Of a stretch of 64,000 nt of DNA, positions 50,410 through 59,488 are shown piece by piece. The stretch is from Streptobacillus felis (GTDB taxonomy: Bacteria; Fusobacteriota; Fusobacteriia; Fusobacteriales; Leptotrichiaceae). Position 1 is the first letter of the stretch. Each line of letters begins with the position of its first letter. A model generated the notes under the pieces. The model was not told where the DNA came from and searched no databases. It saw nothing but the letters and a program-made list of their open reading frames with translations. Both the position numbers and the translations under genes were made by a program. The DNA lies in the NCBI RefSeq assembly GCF_001559775.1, contig NZ_LOHX01000233.1:1-64000 (forward strand), given 5' to 3'.

Positions 50410-51801
50410 ATGAAAATTGTATATGTAGCATCAGAAGTATATCCTTTTTTTAAAACGGGTGGACTTGCAGATGTATTACAGGCATTACCCAAAAAAATGT
50501 CAGAATTAGGGCATGAAGTATCAGTAATTATGCCGAAATATGATAAAATTCCATTAAAATTTCTAGAAAAAATGGAATTTGTTAATAGTACAGAAATTAA
50601 TGGAGAAATATTTAATTTGGTAAGATATAGTGTTGAAAATAAAATGAACTACTATTTTATTGAAAATAGAAATTTCTACGAAAGAGGAAGAGTATATGGA
50701 GATTTAGACGAAGATTATCAATATGCTCTATTTTGTGAAGCTACATTAATTTTATTAAAAAATATAAATTTACAAGCAGACATATTACATTGTAATGATT
50801 GGCAAACAGGACCTTTACCATATTTCCTTAAAAATAGATATAAACATGATCCTTTTTATTGGGATATGAGAGTAGTTTTTTCAATTCATAACTTAATGTA
50901 TCAAGGAAGATTTAACAATTATTCTTTTGATAAATTAGGATATTATAGAAATTCCAATTTTCTTAATTTTATGGAAATGGGAATAACTTATGCTGATTTA
51001 GTTAATACAGTAAGTCCGAGTTATGCTGAAGAAATTAAATATCCATATTTTGCTGAAGGATTAGAATGGTTAACATCTAATAAAAAAATATATGGAATTT
51101 TAAATGGTATTGATTATGAAATATATAATCCTGAAACAAACATAAATATACAAAACTTTAATGTTAAAAATCTTGAAATCAAAAAAGAAAATAAAAGGAA
51201 AATTCAAGATATATTTGACTTTAAAAAAGATGAGACTATTCTAATAACTTTAATTTCAAGATTAGTTGAGGGAAAAGGTTTAGATTTAATATCATCAAAA
51301 ATCGAAGAAATATTAATGCATGATTCGGTACAGGTAGTTATATTAGGTTCTGGATCGAAGTACTATGAGGATTATTATAAATATTTAGAGTATAAATATC
51401 CAAATAAATTTAAAGCATATATTGGTTATTCAGAGGAAATGGCTGATTTACTTTATGCAGGATCAGATTTATTCTTAATGCCATCAAGATATGAACCATG
51501 TGGTCTATCGCAAATGATAGCTATGAGATATGGAACTATACCTTTAGTTAGGGAAACAGGAGGATTAAGAGATACTGTTAAGCCATTTAATGAATTTACA
51601 GAAGAAGGTAATGGTTTCTCATTCAGTAATTTTAATGCAGATGATATGTTAAATACTATAAGATATGCAGAACATATTTATTATGACAAGAAAAAAGAAT
51701 GGGATAAATTAGTGAAGAAAAATATGCTTATAGATAATTCATGGAACAAATCAGCTAAAGAATATGAAAAAATATATAATTTGGCAAAAATGACACCATA
51801 A
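50410..51801 (+). CDS. glgA: Glycogen synthase
   Basis: This 463-residue GT5 glycosyltransferase uses ADP-glucose to extend glycogen. It has the start IVYVASEVYPFFKTGGLADV (KxGGL motif), the region ILHCNDWQTGPLPYF, and the C-terminal SRYEPCGLSQMIAMRYGTIPLVRETGGLRDTV. Length is typical. It lies 14 bases after glgC and ends before a terminator, forming a two-gene glycogen operon; branching enzyme and phosphorylase are not in the window. Confidence 0.96.
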   Translation: MKIVYVASEVYPFFKTGGLADVLQALPKKMSELGHEVSVIMPKYDKIPLKFLEKMEFVNSTEINGEIFNLVRYSVENKMNYYFIENRNFYERGRVYGDLDEDYQYALFCEATLILLKNINLQADILHCNDWQTGPLPYFLKNRYKHDPFYWDMRVVFSIHNLMYQGRFNNYSFDKLGYYRNSNFLNFMEMGITYADLVNTVSPSYAEEIKYPYFAEGLEWLTSNKKIYGILNGIDYEIYNPETNINIQNFNVKNLEIKKENKRKIQDIFDFKKDETILITLISRLVEGKGLDLISSKIEEILMHDSVQVVILGSGSKYYEDYYKYLEYKYPNKFKAYIGYSEEMADLLYAGSDLFLMPSRYEPCGLSQMIAMRYGTIPLVRETGGLRDTVKPFNEFTEEGNGFSFSNFNADDMLNTIRYAEHIYYDKKKEWDKLVKKNMLIDNSWNKSAKEYEKIYNLAKMTP

Positions 51802-51806
51802 AAAAT

Positions 51807-51838
51807 AAACACTCTTAATACTTATTAAGAGTGTTTTT
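51807..51838 (+). terminator. Terminator of the glg operon
   Basis: ACACTCTTAAT / ATTAAGAGTGT with a short loop and TTTTT, six bases after the glgA stop. Confidence 0.85.
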
Positions 51839-51856
51839 AAAGTAAAGGAGTAATGA

Positions 51857-52546
51857 ATGTATAAAATATTATTATTTGATTTAGATAATACATTGTTAGA
51901 TTTTGATCAAGCTGAAGAAAATGCACTAAATCAATTTTTAAAAGAGGAAGGTATAGAAAATATAGAGGAATTTAAAAAATTCTATAAAGTAGAAAATAAG
52001 AAGCTTTGGGAAAAACTTGAAAAAAATTTAATAACAAGAGAAGAATTGTTAAACACAAGATTTTACATAACATTTAAACATTTTGGAATTGATAAAAATG
52101 GTAAAGAATTGTCTGATAAATATACAAAAATTATAGGGCAACAAGGTGTAGAAATTGATGGTGCAGTAGAATTATTACATAAGTTGTCTAAAGACTTTGA
52201 AATATATGCTGCAACTAATGGTATTAAACAAATACAAGAAAATAGATTAAAAAATTCTAAAGTATTAAAATATTTTAAGAAAGTCTATATATCTCAAGAA
52301 TTAGGATATAGTAAACCATCAAAAGAGTTTTTTGAAGCTATACAAAAAGATATATTATTTGATAAAAAAGAAGTATTAATGATAGGTGATAGTTTAAGTG
52401 CTGATATAGTAGGTGCAAATAATTTTGGGATAGATTCTATGTGGTTTAATATTAAAAAATTAGAAAATAATATTAAATGTAATCCTACATATGTAGTTGA
52501 AAATTTTGATGAAATACTAAATGTCTTAAAATATTGTAAGAAATGA
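51857..52546 (+). CDS. HAD-family phosphatase (YjjG-like)
   Basis: This 229-residue haloacid dehalogenase-type hydrolase has motif I DLDNTLLDFDQAEENA, motif II in AATNGIK, the Lys at YSKPS and motif III/IV MIGDSLSADIVGA. The layout and the C1 cap match the YjjG subgroup, which removes phosphate from noncanonical pyrimidine nucleotides. The substrate here is inferred from family likeness only. AAAGGAG precedes ATG 51857. Confidence 0.85.
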   Translation: MYKILLFDLDNTLLDFDQAEENALNQFLKEEGIENIEEFKKFYKVENKKLWEKLEKNLITREELLNTRFYITFKHFGIDKNGKELSDKYTKIIGQQGVEIDGAVELLHKLSKDFEIYAATNGIKQIQENRLKNSKVLKYFKKVYISQELGYSKPSKEFFEAIQKDILFDKKEVLMIGDSLSADIVGANNFGIDSMWFNIKKLENNIKCNPTYVVENFDEILNVLKYCKK

Positions 52547-52562
52547 CAAAATATGATATAAT
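52534..52562 (+). promoter_or_regulatory. Promoter of acpP
   Basis: TTGTAA (52534-52539), 17 bases, TATAAT (52557-52562), overlapping the end of the HAD gene. Confidence 0.6.
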
Positions 52563-52590
52563 TAAGTATTAAACTTGAAAGGAAAAAAGT

Positions 52591-52821
52591 ATGTTTGATG
52601 AAATTAAAGAAATTATTTTAGATCAATTAGATATAGAAAGTAAGGATATAACTTTAGATTCAAAAATAGTTGAAGATTTTGGTGCTGATTCTCTAGATTT
52701 AATAGAGTTATCTTCAACTATTGCAGAAAAGTATGGGTTCGAAGTTTCAAAAAATGAAATTAAGGAAATAAAAACAGTTAATGATTTGATAAAAATTGTT
52801 GAGGAGAAAAGAGTAAAATAA
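52591..52821 (+). CDS. acpP: Acyl carrier protein
   Basis: This 76-residue acidic protein carries growing acyl chains in fatty acid synthesis. It has the phosphopantetheine attachment motif DFGADSLDLIELS with the modified Ser in DSL. Length and charge are typical. It heads a run with rnc, a pairing common in bacteria, starting two bases before rnc. Confidence 0.96.
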   Translation: MFDEIKEIILDQLDIESKDITLDSKIVEDFGADSLDLIELSSTIAEKYGFEVSKNEIKEIKTVNDLIKIVEEKRVK

Positions 52822-52822
52822 T

Positions 52823-53524
52823 ATGAAAAAAATGGATTTTGAAGAATTAATGTCCAAAATTAATTACACATTTAAAAATAAGAAGCTATTATTAGAAGCT
52901 TTGACACATAGTTCTTATGTAAATGAACATAATTCTCCTAATATTAAAGACAATGAAAGATTGGAATTTTTAGGAGATTCTGTAGTGGATTTAATAACTA
53001 CAGAATATATATTTACAAAAAATTTAAATAGTACTGAAGGAGAATTATCAAAATTTAAAAGTAAGATAATAAGTGAAACAGTATTTGCAACTATTTCAAG
53101 AGATTTAGATTTAGGAAACTATATTTTTTTAAGTAATGGTGAAAATATATCAGGAGGAAGAGAAAGAAATTCTGTTCTAGGTGATGTATTCGAAGCTTTA
53201 ATAGGTGCTATATACTTAGATTCGGATTATCCAACTACAAGAGAAATTGTAATAAAATTATTAGACTCTAAAATTAAAAATTTAGATCAAATTGAATGGG
53301 TTTCAGATTACAAATCAGCATTGCAAGAAATAACACAATTAAAATTTAAGGTTACACCTATATATACGGTTGTAAAAGAAGATGGTCCAGATCACGATAA
53401 AACATTTGAAGTTGAAGTTTCAGTTGAGGATAAAGTATTTGGTAAAGGTGTAGCAAAAAGTAAAAAAATGGCAGAAAAAATTGCAGCTAAACAAGCTATA
53501 GAGAAATTAAATAAGGAGCAATAG
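52823..53524 (+). CDS. rnc: Ribonuclease III
   Basis: This 233-residue enzyme cuts double-stranded RNA in rRNA and mRNA processing. It has the RNase III signature NERLEFLGDSVVDL, the second acidic motif DVFEALIGAIYLD, and a C-terminal double-stranded RNA-binding domain (YKSALQEITQ to AKQAIEKL). Its presence is of interest because this genome region encodes many hairpin RNAs. It overlaps nothing; coaD starts on the next base. Confidence 0.96.
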   Translation: MKKMDFEELMSKINYTFKNKKLLLEALTHSSYVNEHNSPNIKDNERLEFLGDSVVDLITTEYIFTKNLNSTEGELSKFKSKIISETVFATISRDLDLGNYIFLSNGENISGGRERNSVLGDVFEALIGAIYLDSDYPTTREIVIKLLDSKIKNLDQIEWVSDYKSALQEITQLKFKVTPIYTVVKEDGPDHDKTFEVEVSVEDKVFGKGVAKSKKMAEKIAAKQAIEKLNKEQ

Positions 53525-54031
53525 ATGAATTCTAAAGTTATATATCCTGGAAGTTTTGATCCTATAACTAAGGGTCATTTAGATATAATAAAAAGAAGTT
53601 CGAAGTTATTTGATGAATTAATAATTGGTGTATTTATTAATTCTTCAAAAAAACAATGGTTTACTACTGATGAAAGAGTAGAATTAATTAAAAAAGTATT
53701 AGAAAAAGAAGGGATTACTAATGTAAAAGTTGTTCAATTTTCTGGTTTACTTGTTGATTATATAAAAAAAGAAAATATTGATATTTTAGTAAGGGGTTTA
53801 AGAGCGGTATCTGATTACGAATATGAATTACAAGTAACACTTACTAACGAAGCACTTACTACTAAACAATTCGAAACTATATTTTTAACGGCTTCAAGAG
53901 AATATCTTTATTTAAGTTCTAGTATAGTAAAAGAAATAGCATTAAATGACGGAGATTTAAAAGGATTCGTACCTAATGTAATAATACCAGATATTTATGA
54001 AAAGGTAAAAATGATAAAAAATGGCAAATAA
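53525..54031 (+). CDS. coaD: Phosphopantetheine adenylyltransferase
   Basis: This 168-residue enzyme makes dephospho-CoA from phosphopantetheine and ATP. It has YPGSFDPITKGHLDII (T/HxGH motif) and the C-terminal YLYLSSSIVKEIA, both typical. AAGGAGC lies upstream at the end of rnc. Its 3' end overlaps radA by 11 bases. Confidence 0.96.
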   Translation: MNSKVIYPGSFDPITKGHLDIIKRSSKLFDELIIGVFINSSKKQWFTTDERVELIKKVLEKEGITNVKVVQFSGLLVDYIKKENIDILVRGLRAVSDYEYELQVTLTNEALTTKQFETIFLTASREYLYLSSSIVKEIALNDGDLKGFVPNVIIPDIYEKVKMIKNGK

Positions 54032-55367
54032 AAAAATAAAATATGTTTGTACAGAATGTGGTAATATCACTCCAAAATGGCTAGGAAAATGTCCGGTTTG
54101 TGAAAGTTGGGGGACAGTCCAAGAAGAATTGGAAATTAAATTACCAATATCATCAAAAAAGAAAGATATTGAATTAACTGATTTGACAGAAATAAAATTT
54201 GAAAAAGAATTTAGAATAAAAACTGAATTTTCGGAATTTGATAGAGTGTTAGGTGGAGGATTGACTCAAGGTGAAGTTGTATTAATTACAGGTAATCCAG
54301 GTATAGGTAAATCTACTTTTTTATTACAACTTTCTAACGAGTATTCAAAATCCAATAAAGTACTATATATATCTGGAGAAGAATCAAATAAACAAATAAA
54401 AGAGAGAGCACTTCGTATAGGTGTTAACTCAAAATCAATATATTTATTAAGTGAAACAAATTTAGAAAATATTCAATCAGCAATTGATAAATCAAAACCA
54501 AAAGTAGTGATAATTGATTCTATACAGACTATTTATAGTGAATTAGTTTCTTCAGTTCCTGGTTCTGTTTCTCAGATTAGGGAATGTGCACTTAAGCTGA
54601 TAGAAATTGCTAAACAAAAAGATATCTCATTTTATATAGTTGGTCATGTTACTAAGGATGGTAAATTAGCAGGACCTAAATTATTAGAACATATGGTCGA
54701 TGCAGTATTGTCTTTTGAAGGTGATGAAAATAATTACTATAGAATTATTAGAAGTATAAAAAATAGATATGGCTCAACAAATGAAATCTCTATTTTTGAT
54801 ATGAAAGAAGATGGTGTAGAAGAAATAAAAAACCCATCAGAATTTTTTATTTCAGAAAGAGATGAAAAAAATGTTGGGAGTATTATTACGACATCAATAG
54901 AAGGTTCAAGAGTTATACTTTTTGAGATTCAAACCTTATCTTTACCATTAAAATACGGTATACCAAAACGTATAATTGAAGGATATGATAGAAATAGAAT
55001 AGAAATATTACTTGCTGTACTTTCTAAGACGCTGTCTTTAGATTTAGGAAACAATGATATTTATTTAAATATTCCAGGTGGAATAGTACTTAAAGATCAA
55101 GCCGCAGATTTAGCTATAGTTTTATCTTTAATTTCTACTATAAAAAATCTTGAAATTAGCCAAAAAATTGCAGCTATTGGAGAAATTGGATTAAGAGGAG
55201 AAGTTAGAAAAGTTTCCTTTATAAAAAAGAGAATAAGAGAATTAGAAAAATTAGGATTTAAAGGTGTTTATTTACCTAAATCTCATCAAAGTGATTTTGA
55301 AAATTTTGATACAAAATTAAAACTTAGCTATATTAATAATATTAGTGAATTAGTGGAAAGGTTGTGA
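54021..55367 (+). CDS. radA: DNA repair protein RadA
   Basis: This 448-residue protein helps branch migration in recombination. It has an N-terminal zinc finger (CTECGNITPKWLGKCPVC), Walker A GNPGIGKS, the RadA KNRYG motif (IKNRYGSTNE) and a C-terminal Lon-like domain (GGIVLKDQAADLA). Length is typical. Confidence 0.96.
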   Translation: MANKKIKYVCTECGNITPKWLGKCPVCESWGTVQEELEIKLPISSKKKDIELTDLTEIKFEKEFRIKTEFSEFDRVLGGGLTQGEVVLITGNPGIGKSTFLLQLSNEYSKSNKVLYISGEESNKQIKERALRIGVNSKSIYLLSETNLENIQSAIDKSKPKVVIIDSIQTIYSELVSSVPGSVSQIRECALKLIEIAKQKDISFYIVGHVTKDGKLAGPKLLEHMVDAVLSFEGDENNYYRIIRSIKNRYGSTNEISIFDMKEDGVEEIKNPSEFFISERDEKNVGSIITTSIEGSRVILFEIQTLSLPLKYGIPKRIIEGYDRNRIEILLAVLSKTLSLDLGNNDIYLNIPGGIVLKDQAADLAIVLSLISTIKNLEISQKIAAIGEIGLRGEVRKVSFIKKRIRELEKLGFKGVYLPKSHQSDFENFDTKLKLSYINNISELVERL

Positions 55368-55373
55368 TATTCC

Positions 55374-56426
55374 GTGATAAGTAAAGAAAATGAAAAGGTT
55401 TTTGAGCAAATATTTAAAATTGTTGCCCCAGGTCAACCTTTAAGAACTGCGATAGAAAAAATTCAAGAAGCATCATTAGGAGGACTTATAATTTTAGCTT
55501 CTATAGATGAAATGAAAGAATATATAGATGGTGGATTTAAATTAGATACATCATTTACACCACAAAAAGTATATGAACTTGCTAAAATGGATGGTGCAGT
55601 TTTAATTTCTGAAGATTTAAAGATTATACATGGAGCAAATATACAATTACAACCAGATAAAAACATTGAAACTAATGAAAGTGGTACAAGACATAGAACT
55701 GCAGATAGAATAGCTAAACTTACAGGTAATATAGTTATAACTATTTCAGAGAGAAGAAAAAGAATAACAGTTTCTAAAGGAGAATTTAAACACACTTTAG
55801 AATTAATAGGAGATTTATTAATTAAATCATCACAAGCTATAAATTCATTAGAAAAATATGCAGTATCTGTTAATAAATATATGGAAGATTTAACTATATC
55901 TGAATTTGAAAATACAGTATTATTAGAAGAGATAATTACTGGTCTAAGACATTATTATTTAATGTTTACTATGGATAAAGAAGTTAGACAATACATTATG
56001 GAATTAGGAAGTGAAGGACGTTTAGTTGAGTTGCAACATCATGAAATAATGGCAAATCAAAAGAACAATTTAATAGATTTTATTAAAGATTATAATAGAA
56101 AACATAAAAGTGCTGAAAAAATATTTGTAGATTTAATGGAATTATCAAAAGACGATATTAGAGATGATGTTAAACTTGCGAAAGTTTTAGGTTACGATTT
56201 AAAACAAGACTTAATAGATGAAAATTTATTCCCAAGAGGTTATAGAATACTTAATACTGCAAATAAATTAACTAAAAAAGATGTAGAAAATCTAGTAGAT
56301 AATTTTAAAAATTTAAGTGAATTGTTAAATGCAAATTATGATGAAATATATAGTATTAAAGGTATGGGTAAATTTAAAACAGAAAGAGTGCTAAGATTAA
56401 GAGAAAGATATAGACATTTATTGTAA
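55374..56426 (+). CDS. disA: DNA integrity scanning protein, diadenylate cyclase
   Basis: This 350-residue protein makes cyclic di-AMP while scanning DNA. It has the DAC domain motifs KMDGAVLIS and GTRHRTADRIAKLTG, a helical linker, and a C-terminal helix-hairpin-helix domain (YSIKGMGKFKTERVL). The start is GTG 55374. The radA-disA order is conserved in many Gram-positive and fusobacterial genomes. It is followed by a two-way terminator. Confidence 0.95.
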   Translation: MISKENEKVFEQIFKIVAPGQPLRTAIEKIQEASLGGLIILASIDEMKEYIDGGFKLDTSFTPQKVYELAKMDGAVLISEDLKIIHGANIQLQPDKNIETNESGTRHRTADRIAKLTGNIVITISERRKRITVSKGEFKHTLELIGDLLIKSSQAINSLEKYAVSVNKYMEDLTISEFENTVLLEEIITGLRHYYLMFTMDKEVRQYIMELGSEGRLVELQHHEIMANQKNNLIDFIKDYNRKHKSAEKIFVDLMELSKDDIRDDVKLAKVLGYDLKQDLIDENLFPRGYRILNTANKLTKKDVENLVDNFKNLSELLNANYDEIYSIKGMGKFKTERVLRLRERYRHLL

Positions 56427-56455
56427 AAAAAAACGACATTTAGTCGTTTTTTTTT
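56427..56455. terminator. Bidirectional terminator, disA / yebC
   Basis: A-run, ACGAC / GTCGT with loop ATTTA, then a T-run; it serves disA on the plus strand and the YebC gene on the minus strand. Confidence 0.9.
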
Positions 56456-57170
56456 ATTCTCCAGTGTAGTTATGATGAACTTTTTGAACATCATCGTTGT
56501 CTTCTAATACATCTATTAATTTATTTAATTTTTCTAAATCTTCAGCTGACATATTTTCAACTTCTATTGAAGGAACAAATGCTATATCAGATTCTACTAC
56601 TGAGTAATTAGCATCTTTAACAGAATTTAAAACTTTATCATATGTATCTGTTGGAGTAGTGATATAGAAACTGTCTTCAAAAACTTTCATATCATCCATT
56701 CCAGCATCTAAAGCTATCATCATTAATTCATCTTCGTCTGACTCAGGTGTTTTCTCTATATATATTTCTCCTTTTCTTTCGAACATATAAGATACACAAC
56801 CTGGGGTACCTAAATTTCCACCATTTTTATCGAAAGATGATTTAACACTTGAAGCAGTTCTATTTCTGTTATCAGTAAGTATTTCAACTATTATAGCAAC
56901 TCCTCCTGGTCCATATCCTTCATAATTTAAACTTTCATAACCAGCTCCACCATCTGCACCTGAACCTTTTTTAATTGCTCTTTGAATATTATCATTAGGC
57001 ATATTAATACTTTTAGCTTTTTCTATAGCGTGTTTTAATGCCACATTGTATTCTGGATCTGCACCTTCTCTTGCTGCAACCGTAATTAATCTAACATATT
57101 TTGTAAAAGCTGACGCTCTTTTTCTATCTTGTGCTTCTTTACGACCTGCAATAGTACCATGTCTTCCCAT
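56454..57170 (-). CDS. YebC/PmpR-family regulator
   Basis: This 238-residue protein starts MGRHGTIAGRKEAQDRKRA and contains AIEKAKSINMPNDNIQRAIKKG and GPGGVAIIVEILTDNRNRT, diagnostic for the YebC/PmpR (TACO1) family. Members act as transcription regulators or aid ribosomes on difficult sequences. I chose the start at 57170 because GGAGGC lies just upstream of that ATG; the in-frame ATG at 57182 would place the site inside the gene. Confidence 0.92.
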   Translation of the reverse strand: MGRHGTIAGRKEAQDRKRASAFTKYVRLITVAAREGADPEYNVALKHAIEKAKSINMPNDNIQRAIKKGSGADGGAGYESLNYEGYGPGGVAIIVEILTDNRNRTASSVKSSFDKNGGNLGTPGCVSYMFERKGEIYIEKTPESDEDELMMIALDAGMDDMKVFEDSFYITTPTDTYDKVLNSVKDANYSVVESDIAFVPSIEVENMSAEDLEKLNKLIDVLEDNDDVQKVHHNYTGE

Positions 57171-57199
57171 TTTTGCCTCCATTATTATTTATATTCTTG

Positions 57200-57228
57200 A
57201 TTATATCATAATTTTTTTTAAAATTAAA
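57200..57228 (-). promoter_or_regulatory. Promoter of the YebC-family gene
   Basis: On the minus strand TATAAT (57205-57200) with a weak TTTAAT (57228-57223) 17 bases upstream. Confidence 0.45.
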
Positions 57229-57266
57229 CATAAAAAAGAAAAAATATAGGAATATTGTTAAAAATC

Positions 57267-57295
57267 TTGATTTTAATGTGTAAATATGTTAATAT
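57267..57295 (+). promoter_or_regulatory. Promoter of the rimP-nusA-infB operon
   Basis: TTGATT (57267-57272), 17 bases, TAATAT (57290-57295). The start near 57302 leaves a leader of about 65 bases. Confidence 0.6.
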
Positions 57296-57320
57296 ATATG
57301 TAGAAATTAAAGTTGAGAGG

Positions 57321-57340
57321 AGAGTGGGGAAACCCACTCT
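57321..57340 (+). promoter_or_regulatory. rimP-leader-like hairpin
   Basis: AGAGTGGG and CCCACTCT pair around a GAAA tetraloop, in the leader 29 bases before rimP. It resembles the known rimP-leader RNA motif found before rimP in many bacteria. The T run is short, so it is probably a regulatory hairpin rather than a full terminator. Confidence 0.6.
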
Positions 57341-57368
57341 TTAATATTAATGTGAAGGAGGAAATAGA

Positions 57369-57863
57369 GTGGATGAAATTTTAATAAAAATTGAAAAAGA
57401 AATACAGCCATATCTAGATGAAAATTCTTTGGAATTAGCAGATATTGAGTATGTTAGAGAAGGAGGATACAATTTTCTAAGAATATATGTTGAATCTATT
57501 AACGGAAATACAAGTTTAGATGACTGTGTAATGCTAAGTACAAAAATAGATGATATTGTTGATAATTTAATTGATGATAAATTCTATTTAGAAGTTTCGA
57601 CTCCTGGTCTTGAAAGAAAATTAAAAAAAGAAAAAGATTTTATAAGATTTACAGGGAAAAAGATTAGTGTAAAAACAAAAAGTAATATTGAAAATAAAAA
57701 AAGTTTTGAAGGAATACTTTTAGGATTTGAAAATAATAAGATTTTACTTGAAGATGATGTAATTTCAAAAATTGAAATACCATTAGAAAAAGTAAAAACA
57801 GCAAAATTAATATTTAATTTATCTGATAAAATATTTAAGGAGGATGTTGAAAATGAAGTCTAA
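57369..57863 (+). CDS. rimP: Ribosome maturation factor RimP
   Basis: This 164-residue protein helps assemble the 30S subunit. It has the family start LADIEYVREGGYNFLRIYVE and EVSTPGLERKLKKEKDF. The start is GTG 57369 with AAGGAGG seven bases upstream. Its end overlaps nusA. Confidence 0.93.
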   Translation: MDEILIKIEKEIQPYLDENSLELADIEYVREGGYNFLRIYVESINGNTSLDDCVMLSTKIDDIVDNLIDDKFYLEVSTPGLERKLKKEKDFIRFTGKKISVKTKSNIENKKSFEGILLGFENNKILLEDDVISKIEIPLEKVKTAKLIFNLSDKIFKEDVENEV

Positions 57864-58941
57864 AGATAAAGCAACATTTTTAGATGCAATAGAAGAATTA
57901 GAAAAAGAAAAAGGCATACAAAAAGGAGAGCTATTAGAAAGATTAAAAACTGGTTTATTAGCCGCTTATAAAAAAGATTTTAACGATCAAGAAAATATTG
58001 AAATAGAAATAGATCAAGTAACAGGAGATGTAAAAATGTTCTGTGAAAAATTAATTATTGATGATGAAGTTAAAGTATATAATAGTACAACAGAAATACC
58101 TTTAACAAAAGCTAAAGAATTTAAAAAAAGAATTAAAGTTGGAGATTATTTAAAAATAGAGTTAAATGCTGATGAATTTAATAGAAATGCTATTCAAAGA
58201 GCAAAATCAATAATTATTCAATATGTTAGAGAACAAGAAAAAGAATCTATATGCAGACAATTAAAAGCAGTAGAACATCAAATTGTTAATGTTGTTGTAA
58301 GAAGAATAGAAGATAATGGAAGCCTATATGTAGGAATGAATGGTTTAGATGCAATTATACCTTATAGAGAATTAACAGAACTAGACAAAATACAAGTAGG
58401 AGATAGATTAGTGGCATACATTAGAAATGTTGATGTTACAGGAAAATTTCCTAAAGTAGATATTACTAGAACTGATGATAGATTAATATATAAGTTATTT
58501 GAAAGAGAAATACCTGAAATAGCTTCTGGAAATATTATTATAAAAAATATAGCTAGAGAACCAGGGGTTAAAGCTAAAGTTGCACTTTATTCAGAAGATG
58601 TAAATATAGATTTAAAAGGTTCATGCATAGGAAAAGATGGTATTAGAATTAACAATATAATTAATGAGTTAAATGGAGAAAAAATAGAATTAGTTGAGTG
58701 GAATGACGATCAAAGAATATTCGTTAAAAATGCACTTTATCCAGCAGAAATTTTCTCGGTAGAAATAGTAAAGAATGAAGATGAGATTATTGCTAAAGTT
58801 GAAGTAGACTCAAGTCAATTAACATTAGCAATTGGAAAAAAAGGTGTTAATTCAAAACTTGCTGGTAAACTATGTAAATTAAGAGTAAATATAGAGGCGA
58901 GTGATGAAGATGGACAAGAAGATAGAGAAGAACAAGAATAG
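57853..58941 (+). CDS. nusA: Transcription factor NusA
   Basis: This 362-residue protein binds RNA polymerase and modulates pausing, termination and antitermination. It has an N-terminal polymerase-binding domain, an S1 domain (VVVRRIEDNGSLYVGMNGLDAIIP) and two KH domains (CIGKDGIRINNIINELNGEKIE and LAIGKKGVNSKLAGKL). ATG 57853 is nine bases after AAGGAGG; ATG 57844 abuts it. It lacks the acidic C-terminal repeats of E. coli NusA. Confidence 0.95.
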   Translation: MKSKDKATFLDAIEELEKEKGIQKGELLERLKTGLLAAYKKDFNDQENIEIEIDQVTGDVKMFCEKLIIDDEVKVYNSTTEIPLTKAKEFKKRIKVGDYLKIELNADEFNRNAIQRAKSIIIQYVREQEKESICRQLKAVEHQIVNVVVRRIEDNGSLYVGMNGLDAIIPYRELTELDKIQVGDRLVAYIRNVDVTGKFPKVDITRTDDRLIYKLFEREIPEIASGNIIIKNIAREPGVKAKVALYSEDVNIDLKGSCIGKDGIRINNIINELNGEKIELVEWNDDQRIFVKNALYPAEIFSVEIVKNEDEIIAKVEVDSSQLTLAIGKKGVNSKLAGKLCKLRVNIEASDEDGQEDREEQE

Positions 58942-59488
58942 TATCATAATTAGAACTTGTGTAATTACAAGGGCAAATGATAAAAAAGAAAATTTGTTAA
59001 GATTTGTTGAAAATTCTAAAGGTGAATATATATTTGATGAAAATCAAAGTATACAAAATAGAGGTAAATATATAAAAAATGACCTAGAAGTATTTCAAAA
59101 GTTCTTTAATAAATTTAAAGTTGAAATGAAAAGTGCAGAAAAAGTACTAAAACATTTTGAAAAAAAAGTAAATATAGAAAATAAAGATGAACATATATTA
59201 AGAATATTAGAAAATTTAAAAAATTCAGAATATTTAGTATATGGTATTGATGAAAATCTAGAAGGAATGAGAGATTTAATAGTTAAATTAATTATAGTGC
59301 CTTCAGATATAAATGGAAAATATGTTAATAAGTTAAAAAAAGTAGCTAAACAAAATAATGTACATGTAATTTTTATAGAAAAACAATATTCTTTCAAAAA
59401 AATCTTTTTAAGTGAGGTAAAGGTAGTTGGGGTAAAAACTAAAAAGGTAGTAAGAGGGATACTAAATAAAATGGAGGTGGAAAAATGA
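58904..59488 (+). CDS. Fused YlxR and L7Ae-like RNA-binding protein
   Basis: This 194-residue protein joins a YlxR (DUF448) domain (IIRTCVITRANDKKENLLRFV, NQSIQNRGKYI) to a C-terminal L7Ae/YlxQ-like domain (EGMRDLIVKLIIVPSDINGKYV, VHVIFIEKQ). In Bacillus these are two genes, ylxR and ylxQ, in the same place between nusA and infB. ATG 58904 is six bases after GAGG; 58910 is an alternative. It overlaps both neighbours. Confidence 0.8.
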   Translation: MKMDKKIEKNKNSIIIRTCVITRANDKKENLLRFVENSKGEYIFDENQSIQNRGKYIKNDLEVFQKFFNKFKVEMKSAEKVLKHFEKKVNIENKDEHILRILENLKNSEYLVYGIDENLEGMRDLIVKLIIVPSDINGKYVNKLKKVAKQNNVHVIFIEKQYSFKKIFLSEVKVVGVKTKKVVRGILNKMEVEK